From assembly GCF_014132355.1 (NCBI RefSeq), contig NZ_BLZO01000106.1, forward strand, positions 1 to 59,752: a stretch of DNA of 59,752 bases. The letters are read 5' to 3'. Below the pieces are notes generated by a model. The model was not told the origin of the DNA and did not search any database. It was given only the letters and a program-made list of their open reading frames with translations. This DNA is from Okeania sp. KiyG1 (lineage in GTDB: Bacteria > Cyanobacteriota > Cyanobacteriia > Cyanobacteriales > Microcoleaceae). Position 1 is the stretch's first letter; each line of letters opens with the position of its first letter. Below are positions 24,249 to 32,283 of the stretch, one piece after another. A program made the position numbers and the translations under genes.

Positions 24249-26288
24249 ATGGCAACAATTACTGTTAACACCCTCCTTGATGAAAACGATGGTGGTCTTA
24301 ATCAAGGTGCGGGTAACTCTCTGCGAGAAGCTATTACCTTTGCTAATGCAGGCGATACTATTACCTTTGCTGATACTATTGCCGGAGATACCATCAATCT
24401 CACTAATGGCGCACTGATAATCGATAAAAACCTGACTATTGATGGGGATGAAACCAACCGAGTCACTATAAACGCAGGAGGTAACTCCCGTGTATTTACT
24501 GTTAACGATAACAACGTTAATAATCAAGCTACAGTTACCATTGATGGAGTAAACATCACAGGTGGATTGGCATCTAACAGCAATGTTCGTAACGGTGTTG
24601 ATGGTGGTGGTATATTCAACAATGAAAATCTCACTATCAGTAACGCTGTAATCACAGGCAACACGGCATCTGGTGATGGTGGAGGTTTCTATAACAACGA
24701 TCTAGGTACCGCCAATATTATCGATACCACTATTAGCAATAATGAAGCTAACTACAACGGTGGTGGTATCATGGCATTTGGTGATACAACCATTACTGAT
24801 TCTACCATCAACAACAACGCAGCACTTGCTACTGGTACTGGCGATGGTGGTGGTATTGCTATCTTTGGTACTACAAGCATTAATCAAAGTACCATTAGCG
24901 GTAATACAGCAAATGGTCAAGGAGGTGGTGCTTACGTCACTGCCTATAACCCCAATTTAAGGCATTTTTCCAGCGCTACAATTTCTAACAGTACCATTAC
25001 TAACAACACAGCACTAACTCCGACTCAAAATAATGGTGGCACTGGCGGTGGTTTGGCAAGTTTCGCTATATCTAGCACTCCCAATAAAACTACTACAACT
25101 GTTACTTCTACGATTATTTCTGGTAACTTTAGTAATACAGGTGCTAATGATGTTGACGAATTAAGAGCTACCAGCAACTCCATCCAAAGTGGAGGCAACA
25201 ACTTAATTAGTACAGGAAATGCAACTGGTAGTTTCAACGCTACAGAGATTAGTGCTAATGCTGGTATAGACCCCCTTGCTGATAACGGCGGTCTAACTCA
25301 AACCCATGCTTTACAAACTGGCAGTGCTGCTATTGATGCTGGCAGCAACCCTTCTAATTTGACTACTGACCAACGTGGCAGTGGTTTTGATCGTGTTGTT
25401 GGTGGTGGGATTGATATTGGTGCTTTCGAGTCTGGTCCCATTCCGACTCCTCCCCCTACACCCACACCTACTCCTACACCTACACCCACACCTACACCTA
25501 CACCTACTGCTGATTTTACCGGTAATGCAGACGATAACACTCTTGATGGTAGTGTTGACAATAACATTATCGACGGTTTAGGAGGAGATGATCTAATAAA
25601 TGGTGAAGGAGGCGACGACCAACTGTTCGGTAGTGGTGGTCGAGATACTCTTAATGGTGGTAACGGTCAAGACATCCTCAATGGTGGTAGGGGTCGAGAT
25701 AGTCTTAATGGTAATGGTGGTCAAGACACTCTCAATGGTGGTGACGGTCAAGACATCCTCAATGGTGGTGGGGGTCGAGATCTCCTCAATGGTGGTAACG
25801 GTCCAGATACCCTCAATGGTGGTAACGATCTAGATATCCTCAATGGTGGTGGCGGCCAAGACAGTCTCCTGGGTGGTGGCGGCCTAGACACCCTCAATGG
25901 TGGTGGCGGTCAAGACACCCTCAATGGTGGTGGCGGCCAAGACAGTCTCCTGGGTGGTGCTGGTGCTGACAGTCTCCTGGGTGGTGCTGGTGCTGACACT
26001 CTTGATGGTGGCTTAGGTGCTGATACCCTAACTGGTGGCGACGACGCTGACAGTTTCCTATTGCGTTCGGGAGATGGCAACGATCAGATTCTAGATTATG
26101 TAGATGGTACAGATAACTTTTTATTAGATGGTCTGGTTTTCGATAACTTGCTAATAGGACTTGACCCCAGCAACAGTGGTAATACTATCATAGAGACTAA
26201 TATATCTGGCTCGACAGAGACTTTGGCAACTTTGGTTGGCTTTACCGATGTTGCTAGTCTAACTAATACTGATTTTGTTATTGTTTAA
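24249..26288 (+). CDS. CSLREA/right-handed beta-helix protein with C-terminal RTX repeats
   Basis: 679 residues. The N terminus ITVNTLLDENDG...GNSLREAI matches the CSLREA motif. Glycine/asparagine-rich beta-helix coils follow (NGGGIMAFGDTTITDSTINNN and similar, to about residue 330). A choice-of-anchor Q-like segment with AIDAGSNP and DQRGSGFDRVVGGGIDIGAFE comes next. After a PTPTPT linker (about 398-420) come ~18 RTX nonapeptides (426-600, many with the variant GGxGQDxLN) and a C-terminal domain ending LTNTDFVIV. The ending resembles those of the other RTX proteins here. No clear ribosome-binding site is seen before the ATG. Probable extracellular calcium-binding surface protein. Confidence 0.88.
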   Translation: MATITVNTLLDENDGGLNQGAGNSLREAITFANAGDTITFADTIAGDTINLTNGALIIDKNLTIDGDETNRVTINAGGNSRVFTVNDNNVNNQATVTIDGVNITGGLASNSNVRNGVDGGGIFNNENLTISNAVITGNTASGDGGGFYNNDLGTANIIDTTISNNEANYNGGGIMAFGDTTITDSTINNNAALATGTGDGGGIAIFGTTSINQSTISGNTANGQGGGAYVTAYNPNLRHFSSATISNSTITNNTALTPTQNNGGTGGGLASFAISSTPNKTTTTVTSTIISGNFSNTGANDVDELRATSNSIQSGGNNLISTGNATGSFNATEISANAGIDPLADNGGLTQTHALQTGSAAIDAGSNPSNLTTDQRGSGFDRVVGGGIDIGAFESGPIPTPPPTPTPTPTPTPTPTPTPTADFTGNADDNTLDGSVDNNIIDGLGGDDLINGEGGDDQLFGSGGRDTLNGGNGQDILNGGRGRDSLNGNGGQDTLNGGDGQDILNGGGGRDLLNGGNGPDTLNGGNDLDILNGGGGQDSLLGGGGLDTLNGGGGQDTLNGGGGQDSLLGGAGADSLLGGAGADTLDGGLGADTLTGGDDADSFLLRSGDGNDQILDYVDGTDNFLLDGLVFDNLLIGLDPSNSGNTIIETNISGSTETLATLVGFTDVASLTNTDFVIV

Positions 26289-26323
26289 TTAGTATTAGCA
26301 CTCTTTTTCCACATCTAATTGAT

Positions 26324-26364
26324 TAAGCGATCGCTCCTGTGATTTTAGGGGGCGATCGCTTTTT
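26324..26364 (+). terminator. HIP1-containing rho-independent terminator
   Basis: AAGCGATCGC and GCGATCGCTT form a 10-bp stem with a 17-base loop and a trailing T run, 36 bases past the beta-helix gene. The HIP1 octamer forms the stem. Confidence 0.8.
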
Positions 26365-26715
26365 GGGTTCTGCCAAAATAATTGCATCTAATTCTCAAAT
26401 TAATTAAATATTATCTGATATTTGTTAATCCAACGCCAATGTCCAAAATCAATCAAAATATCTATGAAGTAAAATTACCTATTTCGTCTATTACCCTCTT
26501 ATTTTAAGGATTTAGGAGTTTATATTTCTATCTGTAAATCTCTTAATTCATTAACTATTTGATACTTCTGTATCAATCAATACTTAAAAATAGGGGATTA
26601 TTTGTGAAATTATTAATAATTATTATCAATAATTTATTGGTAAAATTAGCTCTGTAGGTTGGGTAGAGCGGTAGCGTTAGGGCAGCTTATCCGTAGGATA
26701 AACCCAATATCTACA

Positions 26716-26804
26716 GGACTTACGCATAACCACCATATTTAGTAGGGGTTAACGGCCCGTTAACCCCTACAAATGGTATATAATTCCACTTTTTGCGTAA
26801 GTCC
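26716..26804. mobile_element. Family C palindromic element (GGACTTACGCA ends)
   Basis: GGACTTACGCA at the left and TGCGTAAGTCC at the right, with an internal palindrome GGGGTTAACGGCCCGTTAACCCC. No coding capacity. It ends 40 bases before the next gene's start, so it probably supplies or displaces leader sequence. Confidence 0.8.
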
Positions 26805-26844
26805 CGATCTAAAGAGAGCCACAATTACTTTAAGGAGTTTAATC

Positions 26845-27669
26845 ATGGTTGAGTTATCAACAACTACCTCTAATAAAAATAGTTCCAACCAACAAGTTTG
26901 GTATAGACCGACGTTTTCTCCAGAGCAAGGAGTTTTGCTAGTATTAGGTGGCTCTTTTATCACAGGAGCAGCTTTAGCTCAAGAATGGACAAATTCAACA
27001 ACTTTAGCTTTGATCTGTGCTTTTTTCGCCTTGCAAGCAGAACATCCGTTAGTGGTGCAAATAAAACAGCGAAGTAGCTGGAAACCCCGCTTTCTTATCT
27101 GGGGTGGGTTATATGGAGGTATTGCAATGGCGATCGCTACATGGCTATATTTTCAATCTCCATGTTTGCTATGGATCTATGGGATGGCAATAGCAGCTTT
27201 AGTTGCGGATAGTATTGCAGTGCTAAAGCAAAAACAAAAGTCTATACTAAATGAATTAATTGGATTTACAGCTATCTGTCTATCAGCACCTTTAGCATAT
27301 ATAGCTACTACAGGCCACATTTCTTTAGCTGCTATGGCAATGTGGATCTTGAATACTTTATTTTTCAGCAGTGCTATATTTACACTCAAGTTGCGAAAAA
27401 AGAAAACCAGTTCTCCTGTACCTGGAATAATATATCATGGGACTGCAGTCCTAATTATACTGAGTCTTTATTGCTTCAACTGCTTAAATATAGCCACAGC
27501 TTTATCCTATACTGTGGCCTTAGTCAAGTTAGTAGCGATCGCCTTTCAATTAGATTGGTATCGCACAACAAAATTTCACTTTGTGGCAATATTTGAAACT
27601 CGTTTTGCCCTGCTTTACATTGCTATTGCTGCCATAAGTGTTCTTCCTGCTCATTTGCCCAGTGTTTAA
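26845..27669 (+). CDS. YwiC-like integral membrane protein
   Basis: 274 residues starting MVELSTTTSNKNSS; AAGGAG lies seven bases before this ATG, while the earlier in-frame ATG lies inside a repeat element. After the soluble start YRPTFSPEQGVLLVLGGSFI comes the family pattern FALQAEHPLVVQIKQR, then WKPRFLIWGGLYGGIA. About seven hydrophobic helices follow. This pattern matches the YwiC-like family of cytoplasmic-membrane proteins, whose activity is not established. The gene stands alone and is flanked on both sides by family C elements. Confidence 0.75.
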   Translation: MVELSTTTSNKNSSNQQVWYRPTFSPEQGVLLVLGGSFITGAALAQEWTNSTTLALICAFFALQAEHPLVVQIKQRSSWKPRFLIWGGLYGGIAMAIATWLYFQSPCLLWIYGMAIAALVADSIAVLKQKQKSILNELIGFTAICLSAPLAYIATTGHISLAAMAMWILNTLFFSSAIFTLKLRKKKTSSPVPGIIYHGTAVLIILSLYCFNCLNIATALSYTVALVKLVAIAFQLDWYRTTKFHFVAIFETRFALLYIAIAAISVLPAHLPSV

Positions 27670-27714
27670 AATCAAAGTAAATTTTCTACGGAATTTTGTT
27701 TGAGAAAGTTTATC

Positions 27715-27830
27715 AGGACTTACGCACGAGGCAAGAAAAACTAGGATTTGAGATTGCTTTCCGTTCCGGACTGCTCCGCAAACCCTGTGGGTTGCTTTGG
27801 ACGGAAATACGTTGCAGATGCGTAAGTCCT
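27715..27830. mobile_element. Family C palindromic element
   Basis: Perfect 12-bp inverted ends AGGACTTACGCA and TGCGTAAGTCCT, with a different interior from the 26716 copy (it holds TTTCCGTTCC ... GGACGGAAA). No coding capacity. Confidence 0.8.
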
Positions 27831-27924
27831 ATTAATTATACAAATTACCATGCATTAATGATGCTACTTAGGTAGCACTTCAATTATTAAGTAATTAACA
27901 CAAACAGAATAACCTTTTTAACTG

Positions 27925-29405
27925 ATGGGGAGTTTGAGGGGCTATAAGTCCCGCGCTCTATCTGAAAGATGAGCGTCGGGATACATGGACCCCTCAAGCA
28001 GATTTTTTCCGGTCAATCCCGGAAAAATCACCCAACAGTATAGATATAGAGCTATAGAGTAATCATTCTGTGTTAGAATTTTTGTATGACTCTAACCATC
28101 AACTATCGCTATCGACTTCACCCCGACCCCATCCAAGAGCAAACTATGCTCCATTGGTTGGAAATATCTCGCAAAGTGTACAACTATGCCTTGCGGGAAA
28201 TCAAGGATTGGGTGAATGCCCGTAAGTGTAGTTTGAACTATTGTTCCCTATCAAAAGAATACATCATCCCAGCTAACAAGTCTTTTCCAACCTACTACAA
28301 CCAGCAAAACGCACTGCCCCTGGCCAAAAAAGCATTCCCAGAACTCAGAGAAGTTCCCTCTCAAGTTCTGCAAACTACAATTCGTAGATTGCACGATGGT
28401 TGGAATTATTTCCAGCAAAGAGGTTATGGCTTTCCTCGCTTCAAGAAGTTTGGCCAAATGAAGTCGATGCTGTTTCCTCAATTTAAAACTAACCCCATTA
28501 CAGGTTGGCAGATTTCTCTCCCCAAGATTGGAATTATACCCATTAACTTGCACCGACCAATTCCAGAAGGTTTTGTAGTCAAGCAAGCAAGGGTATTAAG
28601 GAAGGCAGATAGGTGGTTCGTAGTACTCACGCTCCAGTCTGAGGTATCGAGACCAGAAGCTCAACCTCACGGAGAAGCGATAGGTATAGATTTGGGTTTG
28701 GAGAAGTTTTTGACAACCTCAGATAGAGAGTTTATTGCCAGACCCCGATTTTTGACATCCTTGTATCGCGAGTTGGAATTACTGCAACGCAAGTATGGCA
28801 GAACGAAAAAGGGTTCTAAAAATCAGGAGAAAGTAAGGTTGCAGGTAGCCAGATTTCACAATCACATTGCAAATGTGCGGAAAGATTGGCAGTTCAAACT
28901 AGCTAACCATCTTTGTAGCAAAGAGGGTATTGGGATGGTGTTTGTTGAGGATTTGAACTTGAAAGCCATGTCCAGAGGTATTTTGAGAAAGCACACTCTG
29001 GATGCAGCTTTCGGACAGTTCCTGAACGTGCTGGAATGGGTAGCCAAGAAACATCAAATTTATTTTTCTCGTGTCAATCCTGATGGAACATCTCAAACTT
29101 GTCCTAAATGTGGAACACATACGGGAAAGAAAGAACTCTCGGAACGGAGACATAGATGTAGTGAATGTGGATACGAGACAGACAGAGATCATGCAGCATC
29201 AGAAGTAATCAGATTGCGTGGTCTAGAAAAATTGAGTACCCAGGGACTCTGGGGAATAGAAAACGCCTATGCAGTCGGTCTGCCGGGGACGGAGGCAACT
29301 CAGTCTAGGTCAGAGGCGAAACCTCGTAGGGAGAAAAACTAGGAATGCCAAACTGTGAGGTTTGGAAGCCCGCGCCGTACCGTCAGGTCGGCGTCGGGAG
29401 GATGT
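27925..29405 (+). mobile_element. IS200/IS605-type element carrying only tnpB (IS1341-like)
   Basis: Before tnpB an imperfect hairpin CCCGCGCTC...GAGCGTCGGG (27950-27980) marks the left end. Just after tnpB a closely related hairpin CCCGCGCCG...CGGCGTCGGG (29369-29398) marks the right end. Subterminal hairpins without terminal inverted repeats are characteristic of IS200/IS605. No tnpA (Y1 transposase) is present, so movement would need TnpA in trans. Exact boundaries cannot be fixed from one copy. Confidence 0.75.
28086..29342 (+). CDS. tnpB: RNA-guided endonuclease TnpB (IS200/IS605 family)
   Basis: 418 residues. The N-terminal helix-turn-helix region (YRLHPDPIQEQTM) is followed by a complete split RuvC domain: D202 in GIDLGL, E288 in FVEDLNL, and D368 in DRDHAAS. 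A four-cysteine zinc ribbon lies between the last two (C339, C342, C358, C361; CPKCG and CSECGY). All catalytic residues are kept, so the protein should be an active nuclease. In this family TnpB uses an RNA from the element's right end to cut DNA next to a short motif matching the insertion site. The basic tail (KPRREKN) overlaps the probable guide-RNA region. No tnpA accompanies it. Confidence 0.93.
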   Translation: MTLTINYRYRLHPDPIQEQTMLHWLEISRKVYNYALREIKDWVNARKCSLNYCSLSKEYIIPANKSFPTYYNQQNALPLAKKAFPELREVPSQVLQTTIRRLHDGWNYFQQRGYGFPRFKKFGQMKSMLFPQFKTNPITGWQISLPKIGIIPINLHRPIPEGFVVKQARVLRKADRWFVVLTLQSEVSRPEAQPHGEAIGIDLGLEKFLTTSDREFIARPRFLTSLYRELELLQRKYGRTKKGSKNQEKVRLQVARFHNHIANVRKDWQFKLANHLCSKEGIGMVFVEDLNLKAMSRGILRKHTLDAAFGQFLNVLEWVAKKHQIYFSRVNPDGTSQTCPKCGTHTGKKELSERRHRCSECGYETDRDHAASEVIRLRGLEKLSTQGLWGIENAYAVGLPGTEATQSRSEAKPRREKN

Positions 29406-29410
29406 CACTA
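29230..29410 (+). ncRNA. Candidate omega RNA (reRNA) at the tnpB 3' end
   Basis: In IS200/IS605 elements the guide RNA covers the tnpB 3' end and the right-end hairpin, with the guide just outside the element. Here the right-end stem (29369-29398) sits 26 bases past the stop and is followed by GAGGATGTCAC, so the guide would start near 29405. Extent is inferred from the family; no promoter is seen. Confidence 0.4.
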
Positions 29411-29445
29411 ATTAGCACTCTGGGAGCGCGTTAATTATTCTGATG

Positions 29446-29563
29446 TTTACCGAAATATTGTGGTTTAAAACCTCCCCTTTTAAGGGGATAAAAAATAAAA
29501 ATTTTCCTGTTCGTCAATGCTCTTCTTTTCAAGGAGAGGTAATTCTAAATTCTAAATTATTGA
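29446..29563. repeat. Family D hairpin repeat
   Basis: Begins TTTACCGAAATATTGTGG, carries CCTCCCCTTTTAAGGGG and CTTCTTTTCAAGGAGAGG half-palindromes, and ends in AATTCTAAATTCTAAATTATTGAA. Related copies lie at 11127, 42774, 46756 and 57752. Confidence 0.75.
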
Positions 29564-29611
29564 ATTCTCCCCCACTCCCCTACTCCCCTGCTCAATAAAC
29601 TGAGTAACAGC

Positions 29612-30028
29612 TTAAAGTGAACGGACAATAGCAACTCTACCATATCTGGGGTCGATATCCATTCCTATCACTTCTAAATTTCTAAAGGATCTGCCATCTG
29701 CGGTAAAAATTGAATAATTTGCTGTTGTACCTGCTGGCAAAGATAAACATTTATTAAAAATTTCTTGTCTGTGGTCTAGAGGTAAAAAATTGTGTTCTCC
29801 AACTCTTAATGCTGCTTGATTATAAAAAGAAAGTTGACCTTGGTAGTTAAGGATGCCAGCAGGAGTTGCAAATTGTTCGCACCACCTTAAGGCCAAAAAC
29901 CATTTAGCTTCCGAAAGTCTTTGATATTCTCGGTTTGGGTTAGGGTGTTGTAAAACTTTGTATCCCCCCTCACTGGCGAAAATTGTTCCACCTAAAAACC
30001 CAAACATTATGCCAATGGTATTACCCAT
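29612..30028 (-). CDS. Small PAS-like protein
   Basis: 138 residues. A hydrophobic, glycine-rich start (MGNTIGIMFGFLGGTIFAS) could be a membrane anchor. A central stretch GILNYQGQLSFYNQAALRVG, followed by GRSFRNLEVIGMDID and GRVAIVRSL at the end, has the spacing of a PAS fold. The protein carries no kinase, cyclase or DNA-binding domain, so any signalling would need partners. A GGAG lies ten bases before the ATG. The PAS call is tentative. Confidence 0.5.
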   Translation of the reverse strand: MGNTIGIMFGFLGGTIFASEGGYKVLQHPNPNREYQRLSEAKWFLALRWCEQFATPAGILNYQGQLSFYNQAALRVGEHNFLPLDHRQEIFNKCLSLPAGTTANYSIFTADGRSFRNLEVIGMDIDPRYGRVAIVRSL

Positions 30029-30744
30029 GTTGAACTAGCTCCATCCATAATGTGAGAGATATTGGCTGTTTTGACTTCTCCCGCAACTTAAGTACACGGG
30101 ATTCTAATTACTGATTTTGCAAAGGAATAGGATAATTCATGCTGCTTCACCTTTATTAGTTGTCACTGGACTATCTTGCCAGTAGGAGCAGTCAAATTAC
30201 CCCTTATGCTCAAGCATATTGGTATTGATACCAAATTTATTGCGCTTACTTGTTACATCCTGTACTTCCATTACAGATTTTTTTGTGTTTTACCATTCTG
30301 AGTTGTTAAACTTGCTGCTCCATATTTTTTCCATTATCTGGCCAACTAATACTATATGGAAGAAAAAAGGTTATTAAATTAATTATTCCCTTTAAAGTCT
30401 CATAAGGTATCAATTTGCCTCGGCGAAAATACTTTGCCCTTTTTCATCACCCTGATCGAAATGCCTTTGCTCTCAAAATGGCTTTTTGGTAAGGCTAATT
30501 TCCATTACCTATCTATATAGCTGCTCCCTGGAAATCTTAATAATTCGTCAAAAGCTATACTCCATGTTGAAATCTTCCAGATTCATCAAGGAGTCATTTT
30601 TCTTTCTTGACTTGATTTAACTCAGGGACTTATGACTTCGCACTAAATACGGTGATAACTTATGTATGATAAGTTTTATACCTTGATAAGTATCTTATCG
30701 GTTGTTACGCAGATATTCTATTATTTTCAGCATATATTTATGAT
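30029..30744. other. Gene-free spacer between two minus-strand genes
   Basis: About 700 bases with stops in all frames, no tRNA-like fold and no clear repeat that I recognise. It may hold the promoter of the PAS-like gene. Confidence 0.45.
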
Positions 30745-31794
30745 TCAGTGGAGCGCTTGTTTTTTAATTAACCTTTGTGTACTTACCAAAGCTTTATTTA
30801 ACTCATAGCTACGTTGTTGGGGATTTTTTAGATAAGCTTGTTGTTCTTCTTCAATCATCTCTACATCTTGTTGTACTAATCCATCGAGTAGTTTTTGAGC
30901 TGAACCAAATAAACTATTTTTGACAAATCGTCTAAACCATTCTGGGAGTTTATGTAAACGCCAAAAGGCATGAAGTGATGTAAAGTGAATTAGATAAGCT
31001 TGGGTTTGTTGTTCGTTAATAGGTAATAAAAGACAATAAATTTTAAAATCTTTGCCTAGGTTAGAAACCCAATTTGGATAGATATAACTAACATTTAATG
31101 GTTCGGGATGAAGTTGTCGTAAACTAGGAAATAATAATTGAGATATCGACCAAATTTTGTCGATTTTGTAATAACTTTGAGCATCATAAAAAGCATCTAC
31201 TCGGTGGTCATTTTCAGATAAATCTATTAATTCTGCTGCTGCCCATGCTTGCCAGTTTTGATGTAAATGTCCGTGGTGCATATCCATCAAATTTTCCACT
31301 AAATAAGAATAGTGCGCTCGACATTTTATGACTGAGATTGTGGCGATATAATTTAGATGTTCCCACTCAGGTATTTCTAATGGAAAAACTGAATTTTCTA
31401 AGGATTTATCTCCTGGAAATAGCCAGATAAAACCATGTAATTCTTTGACTGGAAAAGTGCGGATTTTGCAACTAGGCAATTTTTGATTACTGCCTAAATA
31501 AGGTACATAAGAACATTGACCACTTGACTTAAAACGCCATCCATGATATGCACATTCTAATTCATCGGCGATCGCGCGACCAGAACTAAGTTTGACAAAA
31601 CGATGAGGACAAAGGTCTTCCAAAGCATGGACTTTTCCTCCTTGGTCCCGATAAAGGACAATTGATTGATGCCAAAGGGTAATGCTGAAAGGTTGAGATT
31701 TTACCTCTGCACTGCGGGCAACAGCATACCAGTGATTATGATTAATTCCTAAGTTACGGATATCATGGAAAAAAGTTATTTGAGAGGAAGACAT
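30745..31794 (-). CDS. Rieske non-heme iron oxygenase (PaO/VanA-like)
   Basis: 349 residues. The Rieske [2Fe-2S] ligands are C62-x-H64 (LCPHRF) and C81-x2-H84 (CAYHGWRF). The mononuclear iron site is present as NLMDMHHGHLH, fitting the D-x2-H-x4-H pattern. LEDLCPHR with ECAYHGW is typical of cyanobacterial members related to pheophorbide a oxygenase and vanillate demethylase. Substrate unknown; chlorophyll or aromatic ring oxidation are the usual possibilities. It would need an external ferredoxin or reductase, and none is adjacent. A family A element ends eight bases upstream of the ATG, and no Shine-Dalgarno is seen, so expression may be altered. Confidence 0.85.
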   Translation of the reverse strand: MSSSQITFFHDIRNLGINHNHWYAVARSAEVKSQPFSITLWHQSIVLYRDQGGKVHALEDLCPHRFVKLSSGRAIADELECAYHGWRFKSSGQCSYVPYLGSNQKLPSCKIRTFPVKELHGFIWLFPGDKSLENSVFPLEIPEWEHLNYIATISVIKCRAHYSYLVENLMDMHHGHLHQNWQAWAAAELIDLSENDHRVDAFYDAQSYYKIDKIWSISQLLFPSLRQLHPEPLNVSYIYPNWVSNLGKDFKIYCLLLPINEQQTQAYLIHFTSLHAFWRLHKLPEWFRRFVKNSLFGSAQKLLDGLVQQDVEMIEEEQQAYLKNPQQRSYELNKALVSTQRLIKKQALH

Positions 31795-31802
31795 AGGGCT
31801 TA

Positions 31803-31971
31803 TATCATGTCCGGTTGAATAGTTATTATATAGTTGGGAGTAGGGCAGTAGGGGAGTGGGGGAGTGGGGGAGTGGGGGAGCAGGGGAGTGGGGGAGTGGG
31901 GGAGTGGGGAGATTAAAGGCTTGAAGTAATTATAGAAATTATCAACATATACTATATAACCGGATTCTATA
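31803..31971. mobile_element. Family A MITE-like element abutting the oxygenase start, TSD TTA
   Basis: Left end TATCATGTCCGG is perfect; the right end CCGGATTCTATA is degenerate (8 of 12). TTA flanks both sides (31800-31802 and 31972-31974). The interior is mostly GGGGAGT repeats. Confidence 0.65.
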
Positions 31972-32088
31972 TTAAAGATAATATTAATTCTTAATAATTG
32001 AAGAAGGCAGCTATGCAGAAGGGAAAATTAGACATCTCCAAAAATTCAAAATAAAATCAATTATCATGCATAAATTATCAATTCTTTC

Positions 32089-32130
32089 TCCCTGTTGCCT
32101 GTTGCCTGTTGCCTGTTGCCTGTTGCCTCT
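32089..32130. repeat. CCTGTTG heptamer repeat
   Basis: Five tandem CCTGTTG units followed by CCTC. A typical cyanobacterial short tandem repeat in the gap before the kinase gene. Confidence 0.8.
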
Positions 32131-32283
32131 TTTCTGGAGATGTCTATTGCTTATGGATAGTCAACGACCGACCACATTTGTGTCTATAAACCCCAAACAA
32201 TTTTAAGCATCCCCGTTGACGATGAGGTATTAAACCCGCTACAGAAAAGATAAATCAGAGTAGTTTTGTAGGAGAATTTCACA

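Noticed and set aside
28086-29342. Cas12-like effector interpretation of the RuvC protein
   Set aside because: The length (418 residues), zinc ribbon position, flanking IS200/IS605 hairpins and absence of a CRISPR array all fit TnpB.
30029-30744. Search for tRNA or structured RNA in the 700-base gap
   Set aside because: No cloverleaf, T-loop GGTTCRA or stable long hairpin could be found by eye.
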